A DNA stretch of 64,000 bases. Origin: a bacterium (GTDB taxonomy: Bacteria > JAGOBX01). The notes under the pieces are model-generated. The model was not told the origin of the DNA. It searched no databases and worked only from the letters and a program-made list of their open reading frames with translations. A program made the translations under genes and the position numbers. This document shows, piece by piece, positions 47,301 through 54,395 of this stretch (within the stretch, counting starts at the first letter, position 1; each line of letters begins with the position of its first letter). The stretch lies in assembly GCA_029551925.1 (NCBI GenBank), contig JAKPEO010000131.1, forward strand, positions 35,069-99,068, in the 5' to 3' direction.

Positions 47301-49768
47301 CAGAATATCCTGCGGATACAAATTTAATAAATATAACGCTTGACAGCGGAACATATAGATGGCGAGTAATATCAAAAGATAATGCAGGCAATACTGCTGT
47401 ATCAAATCCAGCGTATTCGACTATTACAATAGATACATTTGTGTGTCCTCCGAATATTATGTATCCTGTAAATAATTATGATACTAATAATCATTATCCG
47501 ACTTTCAGTTGGAATTTAACAGATGCTGACACATATATTTGGTATTTTGGCAAACAGATCGGCGGAGTATTTAATGTTATTGATTCAAATGTATTTACGC
47601 GTTCGACGACTGCGACTAATCTTTCTCAAAGAATGGAAAATGACACATATTATTGGTTTATAGTTGTCCAAGACAGCGCAGGCAATATTAATGTAAGCGA
47701 TACATATCAATTAATATTGAGCGGCGTAGATTATTTTAGTTCATTGTATCCTGCAAATAATACAGACACAAAAAATAGGATGCCGTATTTTGAATGGCAG
47801 GCAGCGATCGGTGCTAATGAATATTATATTGTATATAGTAAAAATTCTAATTTTGCGGTTTCATATAATTCAACAACTACGGCAAATACTTACATAACAT
47901 TAAATTTAGCGCAAGTTAATACCACGCCATTAGGCGATAGAATATATTGGTATGTGGTGGGTCGCGATGTTTTAGGCAATACGAATACCACTGAAATCCG
48001 TAATATTTTTATCGACGGTTTTGCCGTCGAGCCTGATACGCGTCTGCCGATAAATGATACGCTTACGCGCAATACATTAATGCAGTTTAGTTGGGCTCGT
48101 CCTATTGACTCAATAAAATACGAATTATATATTTGCACTGATGTGACATTTGCTACCGCTATTCGCAGCATTGAAATTACAGATTCGCGCGTGTTATTTT
48201 ACGATACGCAATTATTGGAAGAAGGTGAATATTATTGGTATTTGAAAGTATACGATGTATTTAATAATGAAACTGCAACGGCTATAAGGAAAATAACTAT
48301 TGATTATACAGTTGGAAAACCGACATTAATAGAGCCGCAAAACAATCTATGTTCAACAGACCGCAGTCCGATATTGCGTTGGGCTCACGTGTCAGATGCG
48401 AGTCATTATACTTTGCAGGTATCAAGCGATAGTATGTTTAATAATATTTTAATAAGTTTCGATACACCGTATTTGCTTTATACAATTATTACGCCATTAG
48501 AAGACGGAAAATATTATTGGCGAGTAATTGCTAATGACACCGCGTTAAACACTAATGCGTCAGATACTTTTATTTATATTGTTGACAATATTGCTCCGCA
48601 GATAAGGTTGACGAGCGATAGTATGATTATATCAGGCGCGGGTTATACTGGTATAGTAATAGAAAAAAATATTGATACTGGTTATGTGGTAGTAAATAAT
48701 GAAACAGCGTATTTGAGTTTTCAGCAGATGAGCGATACTTATTATCTTTTTACTGTTGATTTGAATACAATAACAGGTATCAATAATGTTTATTTATATG
48801 TAGCGGATTCCGTGGGGTTTTCTGCAAATACGACATTTGTATTATATCAAGGCGCGCAATTACTAAATTACAATCCGTCGGCTGCAAATGTATTTTCATT
48901 ATTAGCAGACAGTAGGGAAATATTAATAACATCAAGCGCGAAAGATATGCAAATGCAATTAGCGTTGAATAGATTATCGGGACAAAACGATACCATCAGT
49001 TTAAATATTAATCTTGATAATTCTGCTAATACTCCTGTATTAATTTTAATTGAATCATTAGCAGATTCTAATTTGAGTTATGATACAAGATTTGTGCAGC
49101 GTTTGAATGAGACAAAGAATACGATTATGAGCATCAAGATATTTGATATATTCGGTAATCAAATACAAAGCGATGCGAGCAAAATTCAAAACGCTTTTAT
49201 TGAGTTCGAGATAGATAAAAATTTATTAGCGAGCGCACCGTCTATACGGTCATTCGGCATTTATACAGTGAGCCGCAATAGATGGTATGAAATAAATGAT
49301 ATTGATATAGACGGCGGTGCGAAATTAATAGGCGATTATATTTATACTGATACTTCGATACGAGCGCGAGTGAATAGATTTTCTATTTATGCCGCAGTAT
49401 TAGAATCAGCGCCGTATACAAATAATATTGAAAATATAGTAATATATCCAAATCCGTATGTTCCGAATGACGGCAATAATTTAACAGGCAGACCGGCTAA
49501 TGAATATAATGATAATGGCGGAATATTTTTTGGAATAGATAATAATAATGACGGGACAATAGATTATGCTCTGCCTGTTGACGCTGAAATTACAATATAT
49601 ACATTATTAGGTGAGCGAGTAGCGATAGTCAAGCGCCAGGCGAACGGTATGCTTGTTTGGTGGGACGCAAAAGATAGCAGCGGCAGCGATTGTGCGAGCG
49701 GTTTGTATTTAGCGCTGATTAAATATAATGGTCAAAAGATAATAAAAAAAATAGCGATTGTAAGATAA
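41324..49768 (+). CDS. Giant secreted surface protein with SbsA-type Ig-like and Fn3-like repeats and a C-terminal sorting domain
   Basis: About 2,814 residues from the TTG at 41324, which is eight bases after GCGGG and gives MKRTAIFFFSCLIIILAIYK, a clean signal peptide. An earlier TTG at 41309 is possible. After an Fn3-like start there are about ten 100-115-residue repeats (42995-46250) with the core (A/S)-GD-(S/T)...FSEPMDT, as in SbsA-type Ig domains. Three Fn3-like units with YDND (46250-47150) and five about 95-residue units with a W near the start and Y-(Y/R)-W near the end (47150-48590) follow. The last about 113 residues hold IYPNPY, an acidic NDNGGIFFGIDNNNDG loop and a terminal KIAIVR. 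It is a likely rod-shaped adhesin or S-layer-like protein. Confidence 0.88.
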   Translation: MKRTAIFFFSCLIIILAIYKIKINAAGGYYAPQGFTAPTIISAQNDYNGEIDIKWLNMSSSNDTQTGVYQSWLIYYVYRKADADFTALDTQVIMSEGILVDTVSQIVNDGHPQTFTYWSDTSVKINNQRYYYSIIAFDRYDLTYSSASNTTAITCDTEGPILKYLASNVPGHLEYIKKDNVQITVVVYENNQLVSSNIRLNYGFCSDTNNISNLNNIDSVGMIVTNAETQNYYYVSGVLPVSNAGADTVVVYWFTGTDNAQGLTDEPQDLTSDGNLLTSQISGRLLLDNATAAIVYIDAISPMLQNIISPDSYSGYISGADTNVIISVVDDMYIETGNFILNYKKVGDANINSILMNYSGTPYSGQFSAVLPLSQFSNNDIIKYWVTGRDKAGNIVGAMTFISEATARALIVDTASPQVLNFQILNAINNLEDSTYSTNTFADSIVYFYLNVADSVEIDTIYMKLYSQENNQDSTNYIVGANTIYFNVIDDTTLRTDTITFINNGNVYPVIYLSDTIGNVNIYAVAQYAGATQIYPLISKIIKINSDSTQIINIEHINNDVAIRNTELNAGDSLVITFNNSIDTSTITAFELAIVNENGATLGTITDYIWQQDFTKLIFTIPSDYAFQNYDTFGLEVFVRDLYGNYADTIASAIIDMAGPVLTNIVFVNNDTTAAYSTTITAGDSVILFFSEAMDTAILPSGAIANLQNYIKINFASVKNFGTTAYIQWIDSKTLSIGLGANVSLQDGDTLSLSYLMKDIYGNCADTDINAIYNVVIFDTAGPTIVRAYLDTVYDSTGRTINVLFSEPVKTEDLLISNFSSSLNITDVLAQIDTDKCYIRFLNIVSPGIDTIAISSSAVLSDRSILNNSATDFTPKQIIDLDSPYIKNIYVLNNDTNAGNTQISAGDTLVIVFSEPMDFRYLTKSVFMDSFSISGRTTPDTYGANFEFAVYNDSKELHILLGTSVSIIDGDTINPSQYVADLSGNPDVTADTMRIRDTFGPILVDYFVLNNDTSQNSILSVGDTIIFYFSEPIDTSLIIGNNANNLFLVNGQLLTKFGSVSNWRYDVYGNTVAITLTSGFTIQYSDTFALNPAIFRDIYENTALTGYYITLRDSIPPYIINCYFQNNDTSYTTFSQYDYLFLKFSEPMDTSILALGNVSFGAASSDLGAGASAQYIDSVTIRITLGSNPLLFSGDTIFISGLKDQNNNEVVNLLNKIFNDTEPAIILSVVFTDADSSSNFSAGDTFTIVFSEPMDTTLFPNGIYANLNDTITTIGRNLGVNIPIQWLSDTTLNIGIGSSFTIRHNDIFTFNNVIKDANSVSYTQIDQTGRYGTFKDTAGPYINKVELDVYNDSYCRLVNIYFNVAVDTVNTAIDTANYQISGDSVISATALNSTTIMLRVLNPINASISALTASANILDEYLSANQSLVAQNIVDTVPVSILNAYINTNNDTTNRTIDIYFNKAVNTAYAGNSAYYNNVSINNITFTDSTVARLFLNNQLKPSSDTIGISKYIRDFSDSNILNDTVSVTPIDTTRPYLTRIQVINNDANTDITSGDTLALYFSESINTATVNVNNVKTILGVNLGDTTAIDIYWGYYNTIMYVKIGTNPSIIYPSYINPQDTVVFTDYSANQDSTLSELLIPDNYPPDAPTNVIMQDTDLPYANAGYDNDNAINIWWTAPIATDVDSYAVYISTNNGQYALVDYTANTYYNYTNLNYHYSYKAVVRAIDRAGNYSDTSNATASIISDTYATRPNAPQPTDANYNINFDTDNVINWQWTTSDTDIDYYMVYVDSGYGFVYYDTTNVNEIQLTGTYRNTYRLRVQAVDFAGNISDTSLASIYVTVDTGDVSSPNNIIHTDNANPGYDNDTALYFTWAASPDTDFGFFSMWYKFDNNPFVYIGTTTNNYYTLNVSNPGTYILRVYASDSAGNISPDSAISAAVIVDTFVAPVNLTQPLDGLTNQVSNIFSWTHSADANTYILQISATNFASFVVNTEYPADTNLINITLDSGTYRWRVISKDNAGNTAVSNPAYSTITIDTFVCPPNIMYPVNNYDTNNHYPTFSWNLTDADTYIWYFGKQIGGVFNVIDSNVFTRSTTATNLSQRMENDTYYWFIVVQDSAGNINVSDTYQLILSGVDYFSSLYPANNTDTKNRMPYFEWQAAIGANEYYIVYSKNSNFAVSYNSTTTANTYITLNLAQVNTTPLGDRIYWYVVGRDVLGNTNTTEIRNIFIDGFAVEPDTRLPINDTLTRNTLMQFSWARPIDSIKYELYICTDVTFATAIRSIEITDSRVLFYDTQLLEEGEYYWYLKVYDVFNNETATAIRKITIDYTVGKPTLIEPQNNLCSTDRSPILRWAHVSDASHYTLQVSSDSMFNNILISFDTPYLLYTIITPLEDGKYYWRVIANDTALNTNASDTFIYIVDNIAPQIRLTSDSMIISGAGYTGIVIEKNIDTGYVVVNNETAYLSFQQMSDTYYLFTVDLNTITGINNVYLYVADSVGFSANTTFVLYQGAQLLNYNPSAANVFSLLADSREILITSSAKDMQMQLALNRLSGQNDTISLNINLDNSANTPVLILIESLADSNLSYDTRFVQRLNETKNTIMSIKIFDIFGNQIQSDASKIQNAFIEFEIDKNLLASAPSIRSFGIYTVSRNRWYEINDIDIDGGAKLIGDYIYTDTSIRARVNRFSIYAAVLESAPYTNNIENIVIYPNPYVPNDGNNLTGRPANEYNDNGGIFFGIDNNNDGTIDYALPVDAEITIYTLLGERVAIVKRQANGMLVWWDAKDSSGSDCASGLYLALIKYNGQKIIKKIAIVR
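42995..46250 (+). repeat. Tandem SbsA-type Ig-like coding repeats
   Basis: About ten imperfect units of roughly 300-350 bp. A near-identical 15-base core, AGCGAGCCGATGGAT, recurs with small changes near 43394, 44063, 44411, 44756 and 45074. The boundaries are approximate. Confidence 0.75.
47150..48590 (+). repeat. Tandem Fn3-like coding repeats
   Basis: Five units of about 280-295 bp start near 47150, 47430, 47725, 48013 and 48302. They share a P...F-x-W start, an A-x-x-Y-x-(L/I/V) strand and a Y-W or R-W end. They are diverged at the DNA level. Confidence 0.7.
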
Positions 49769-49787
49769 AAAAATATAAGGTTGTAAA

Positions 49788-50780
49788 GTGAAAAAGTTAA
49801 TAAAAAAACAAAGGGCATTTTGGAAATTATTAGCATTATTAATTTTGTTGAATATAAATGCAAATAATCTATTTGCGAGTGGCAGCGCCACATCTGGCGC
49901 GATATTATTGCGAATACCGTTTGATGCGCGGAATGTGGCGCTCGGCGGCGCCGGCGCAAGTTATGTCGGCAATATCAATTCTCTTGAAAATAATCCAGCA
50001 GTTGCGGCATTTAGCGATAAAGCGGTTATTTCGCTGTCGCATATAGATGTTTTGTCAGAAGCGAAAATGAATAGTTTTATTTATTCAGAACCGCTGTCTG
50101 AAAATATTGTGATTAGTCTGTATTCTAAAATTTTAAAATCTGATAATATACCGAAGACTCAGATGATTGAGATTGATTGTAATAGATATTTGAATCAGGG
50201 AACTTTTAATATCCAAGATTATTTGGTATCATTATCATTTGCTCATCATACTAAAAAGCCGCTGGCAATTTTAGAAACTAATATAATGGCGAGTTATGGT
50301 TTGACCTTAAAATATTTTAAATCGCAGATAGCGGAATACAGCGCAAATACATTTACAGGCGATGTTGGAATTTATTTTATGAAACCGTATTCTTCGTTTT
50401 CTTTTGGTGTGGCATTACAAAATTTTGGCGGTAAAATAAAATATATCAGCGGATCTGATAAAATGCCGACGACATTTAGAGCTGGTCTGACTTATAATAA
50501 TATTGAATATTCAAAATTGATTTTTACAGGCGATATTATATGGCTGCGCGCTGAAAATTTGAAGGCAGGAATAGGTATTGATTATAAAATATCTCGTTCG
50601 TTGACGCTCCGTACTGGATATGACAGTAGAGATGATATTGGTTTGGGTTATACAATTGGCTTTGGTTTGAATACTAATATTTTTAGAAAGCAAGATGCGC
50701 TGCTGTCAATTGATTATGCTTATAAGCCGTTAGAAGAACTAGGCGATTATCATTATTTGACTTTAACGATAAATTATTAG
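49788..50780 (+). CDS. PorV/UPF0164-family outer-membrane protein
   Basis: A 330-residue protein, GTG start with AAGG eight bases upstream. A signal peptide ends near NLFASGSA (29-36). The mature start has FDARNVALGGAGAS, matching the (G/D)-A-R-x-(A/L)-(A/G)-(L/M)-G-G-A motif of PorV/UPF0164 proteins, followed by NSLENNPAVAA in place of the usual NPAG. The rest alternates polar and hydrophobic residues as in an outer-membrane beta-barrel, ending in an aromatic residue (TINY). PorV is a shuttle for T9SS cargo in Bacteroidetes. It lies 19 bases after the giant protein's gene, so a role in its export or anchoring is likely but inferred. Confidence 0.8.
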   Translation: MKKLIKKQRAFWKLLALLILLNINANNLFASGSATSGAILLRIPFDARNVALGGAGASYVGNINSLENNPAVAAFSDKAVISLSHIDVLSEAKMNSFIYSEPLSENIVISLYSKILKSDNIPKTQMIEIDCNRYLNQGTFNIQDYLVSLSFAHHTKKPLAILETNIMASYGLTLKYFKSQIAEYSANTFTGDVGIYFMKPYSSFSFGVALQNFGGKIKYISGSDKMPTTFRAGLTYNNIEYSKLIFTGDIIWLRAENLKAGIGIDYKISRSLTLRTGYDSRDDIGLGYTIGFGLNTNIFRKQDALLSIDYAYKPLEELGDYHYLTLTINY

Positions 50781-50783
50781 TAA

Positions 50784-53150
50784 ATGAGCTCAATAGAAAA
50801 AATCGAACAAGAAATATTTAGAGTTTTGAATAATTCTCCAATCGCTACTGCTTTATTCGACCAGGAATTAAAATTAATAAATACAAATGATGAATTATGT
50901 ATATTGCTTGGGTATGATAAAAATACATTATTATCTTTGCAAGCTCTGGATATAGTTTCTGCTAATCACCGTCAATTATTTCTTAATGCTGCAAAATTGT
51001 GTTTACAAAAAAAAACAGATTTTGTTTTTAAATCTGAATTGATGTTAATTAATAAATTTCAAGAAAATGTATTTTGTAAGATTTCGTTGTTTTTGCTGCA
51101 AATAGATGGCGCTGTGCAGCCGTGTTATGTATTTATGGCAACTAACATTGGTATTGCTAAAAATATTTTTAATGAAATTAACAAATTAGCTTTTGCCGTT
51201 GAACAGAGCGCTAATACTATTGTTATTACAGACACAGAAGGCAATATTCAATATGTAAATAAAGCGTTTGAAAAAACAACTGGCTATACCAAAACCGAAG
51301 TGTTAGGTAAAAATCCACGAATTTTAAAAACAGATTATTTGCCTGAAGAAATATATAAAAATTTATGGGATACAATTAAAATGGGAAAGGTCTGGATCGG
51401 CGAATTTTATAATAAACGTAAAGACGGCACGACTTATTGGGAAAGTGCTATGATTACTCCAATATTTGATACAAATGGTAAAATAATGAATTTTCTTGCT
51501 ATAAAAGAAGATATTACGAAGATGAAAGATGCTCAGGAACAACTTATAAAAGCAAAAGACGAAGCTGAAAAATCGAATAAATTAAAAACATTATTTTTAG
51601 CGAATATGTCGCATGAGATACGGACACCGATGAATGCAATTTTAGGTTTTGCTGATTTGTTATATGAATCTGAAAATTTGACAACTGAAAATAAAGAAAT
51701 GCTTGATATTATCCGCAATTCTGGCAGACATTTGTTGAATTTAATAAATGATATATTAGATTTATCAAAAATAGAAGCGGGTAAAATAAAATTAGAATAT
51801 AGTGAATTTTCTGTAAAGAAATTATTAATGCATATATATTCGATGTTAAATATAAAAGCAAAAGAAAAGAATTTATATTTTGATTTATTGATAGATCATA
51901 ATTCGCCTGATTGTTTGTTTGGAGATGAATTGAGAGTTAATCAGGTGCTTGTGAATATAATTGGTAATGCGATAAAATTTACTAATACTGGCGGAATAAC
52001 GATTTCTTATTCATATATAGATGATACCTGTATTTTTAAAGTCATTGATACTGGAATAGGCATTCCACAGGATAGAATAGATACGATATTTTTGCCGTTT
52101 GAGCAAGCGGATATATCAACTACTCGAAAGTATGGCGGTACTGGTTTAGGTTTGACAATCACCAAAAAAATAATTCAATTAATGGGCGGTTCGATTTTTG
52201 TTGAAAGTGAAGAGAATAAAGGGACGACATTTATTATCAAATTGCCTTTAAAATTTGTGAAACTCGAAAAAAAGGGGGATATTGACAATAGCATTGAAGA
52301 GTTGAATATTCAACTTACTTACGATGATATAGTAAAAAGTTGGCTCGATAATATTGAGAGAGATATAGGCGGCTCGGGTTTAGCGCGAAAAAGTTTGTAT
52401 TTGACTATCCCTAAATTACCGGGAAAATTATTGAGATTAGAAGATGCAATTACTAAAAATATCAAAAGCGATATAAAATATCTTGCCGATGATTTAAAAA
52501 ATTTAGCTACTACTTTTCGGATGATTGAAATTGTAAAAGTTTTAAATTATCTATTAGATGAAGTTAATTTAGAAAAATATAATATTGAAAAAATAAGAAA
52601 GTATTATGAGCAGTTGAAAAAAATACTTGATTTGATTCCAAAGAAATATTTTGGACAAGTAAAAGAAATTATTAGCGAGACAAAAGAAATTGATAAAATC
52701 AAAGAAGATGAAGAACAAGCAAAACCAAAGATACTAGTAGCAGAAGATAATACTACAAATCAGAAATTGATAAAATTATTAATTAATAAATTTGGTTATG
52801 AGTGCGATATAGCGGAAAATGGAAAAATAGCAATTGAAATGTTAGAGCTGCAAAATTATGATTTATTATTGTTAGATATGCAGATGCCTGTAATGGACGG
52901 ATTAGAAGCGCTGAAATATATTCGCAACTCTGAAAAATTAAAAAATCTATATGTTATAGCATTGACAGCGCATTCATTAAAAGGCGATGCTGAAAAATAT
53001 CTTAATGCAGGTTGCGATGGCTATGTTTCAAAGCCGATAGATAAAAATATTTTGAAAGAAAAAATAGATACGGCATTAATTAATTTAAAGAAAATCAAAA
53101 AAATTGAAGAAAAAATTGATGAAGCATTAAATATAAAAAAACAACAATGA
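50784..53150 (+). CDS. Cytoplasmic hybrid histidine kinase (PAS-PAS-kinase-degenerate HPt-receiver)
   Basis: A 788-residue protein with no membrane segment. PAS 1 is about 10-125, and PAS 2 with PAC is about 135-250 (ITDTEGNIQYVNKAFEKTTGY). The dimerisation domain has the phosphorylated histidine at 277 (FLANMSHEIRTPMNAILGF). The ATPase domain has VNIIGNAIKFT, DTGIGIP and GGTGLGL (451-457). Residues about 545-620 resemble an HPt helix bundle but have Asp569 where the histidine belongs. The receiver domain is about 648-770, with Asp698 as the phosphate acceptor. It lies three bases after the PorV-like gene and 36 before a response regulator. Confidence 0.9.
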   Translation: MSSIEKIEQEIFRVLNNSPIATALFDQELKLINTNDELCILLGYDKNTLLSLQALDIVSANHRQLFLNAAKLCLQKKTDFVFKSELMLINKFQENVFCKISLFLLQIDGAVQPCYVFMATNIGIAKNIFNEINKLAFAVEQSANTIVITDTEGNIQYVNKAFEKTTGYTKTEVLGKNPRILKTDYLPEEIYKNLWDTIKMGKVWIGEFYNKRKDGTTYWESAMITPIFDTNGKIMNFLAIKEDITKMKDAQEQLIKAKDEAEKSNKLKTLFLANMSHEIRTPMNAILGFADLLYESENLTTENKEMLDIIRNSGRHLLNLINDILDLSKIEAGKIKLEYSEFSVKKLLMHIYSMLNIKAKEKNLYFDLLIDHNSPDCLFGDELRVNQVLVNIIGNAIKFTNTGGITISYSYIDDTCIFKVIDTGIGIPQDRIDTIFLPFEQADISTTRKYGGTGLGLTITKKIIQLMGGSIFVESEENKGTTFIIKLPLKFVKLEKKGDIDNSIEELNIQLTYDDIVKSWLDNIERDIGGSGLARKSLYLTIPKLPGKLLRLEDAITKNIKSDIKYLADDLKNLATTFRMIEIVKVLNYLLDEVNLEKYNIEKIRKYYEQLKKILDLIPKKYFGQVKEIISETKEIDKIKEDEEQAKPKILVAEDNTTNQKLIKLLINKFGYECDIAENGKIAIEMLELQNYDLLLLDMQMPVMDGLEALKYIRNSEKLKNLYVIALTAHSLKGDAEKYLNAGCDGYVSKPIDKNILKEKIDTALINLKKIKKIEEKIDEALNIKKQQ

Positions 53151-53186
53151 ATTTTGTTATATATGGGTTCATAGGAGGAATAAATA

Positions 53187-54395
53187 ATGAGCGAATTTAG
53201 AAATTTGACGATTAAATTACGAGAAATAATAAAATCATATTATCCTCACAAATTTGATGAAAATGGAAAATTTACTATTTTGTTGATTGATGATTCATCG
53301 ATAGCGCGGCAGAATTTGATTGATAGTTTGAGCGAAGCTGAATTATTTAATTTTATTGAGGCGGAAAATGGTATGGAAGGTTTGTATAAATTAGGGCAAT
53401 TTGGCGAACAAATTGGTTTTATATGTCTGGATATGGAAATGCCGATTATGAATGGTATGGATTTTTATATTAAATCTAAAGAAGCGAATTTATTGAAAAA
53501 TATTCCGGTTATTATGGTGACATCGATCGCTGAAAAAAAGAAGGTTATTGAATTAATTAAAGCAGGCGTGAATTCTTATATTCTTAAACCATTTTCGCCT
53601 ATTGATTTTTTGAATAATGTTATACGAATATTGACAGAACATCGAAAAACTCAAACTATTACGGAGCAACAGCAGCAGTCTACAATTTCCTCAGCAAAAG
53701 ATATTTATGAAAAACACGATGAAGCGCTCGGTTTTAAGACTGGAAAAATTACAGAAGAAGCGAAAAAAAAGATACTCGATAATCCTGATGACAATAAAAT
53801 AGTAGATGAAAAAGTTATTGAAATAATCAAAAATAAAGAGACGCAGCAAAAAAGCGTGTCATTATTTTTTATTAATGAACGATTGAAAGCATTAATGTCT
53901 GAATTATTTATTGATTATCTGCAAAAGACAAATTTTATAAAATTTTATTTTGATGATTTTATTAATTTTGTTAGAATAAAAATGCAGCTTCAAAAAAAAT
54001 GCCTTGATATTATTAATATGTTTGACGGTAAAGGGCTGTTATCCGCGTATTTATCATCAAAAGATTTATTTAATAATATTTATCATAAAATAATGAATAC
54101 AAAAGGCGATTATTATGATTTAGAACGTACAGAAGAAATACAGATGGCTATAACATTATATTTATACGAATATTGGCGGCACATTATTATTGATTATATC
54201 AAACAGAATTTTTATATGGAATTTATTAAAATGTATGAATATTTAGTTTCTATTAACGCTTCAGAAGAACGAAAATATAAACAATACGAACAATTGATTA
54301 TTAATTGGAAAAAAATCATAGCGCAGAGCAATCAGATAACTCTTGAAAATTTACAAAAAACGGACAGCGCGCAGGTTAAAACAAAATTGACTTAA
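53187..54395 (+). CDS. Response regulator with an uncharacterised helical output domain
   Basis: A 402-residue protein. The CheY-like receiver (about 28-150) has Asp35/Asp36, the acceptor Asp82 (ICLDMEMPIMNG), Thr112 and Lys134 (ILKPFSP). A polar Gln-rich linker follows (about 155-230). Residues about 230-385 are helical and Lys/Ile/Tyr-rich, with no helix-turn-helix, GGDEF, HD or PglZ motif. AGGAGG precedes the ATG. It is probably the partner of the upstream kinase. The last 20 bases overlap the convergent TPR gene. Confidence 0.82.
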   Translation: MSEFRNLTIKLREIIKSYYPHKFDENGKFTILLIDDSSIARQNLIDSLSEAELFNFIEAENGMEGLYKLGQFGEQIGFICLDMEMPIMNGMDFYIKSKEANLLKNIPVIMVTSIAEKKKVIELIKAGVNSYILKPFSPIDFLNNVIRILTEHRKTQTITEQQQQSTISSAKDIYEKHDEALGFKTGKITEEAKKKILDNPDDNKIVDEKVIEIIKNKETQQKSVSLFFINERLKALMSELFIDYLQKTNFIKFYFDDFINFVRIKMQLQKKCLDIINMFDGKGLLSAYLSSKDLFNNIYHKIMNTKGDYYDLERTEEIQMAITLYLYEYWRHIIIDYIKQNFYMEFIKMYEYLVSINASEERKYKQYEQLIINWKKIIAQSNQITLENLQKTDSAQVKTKLT

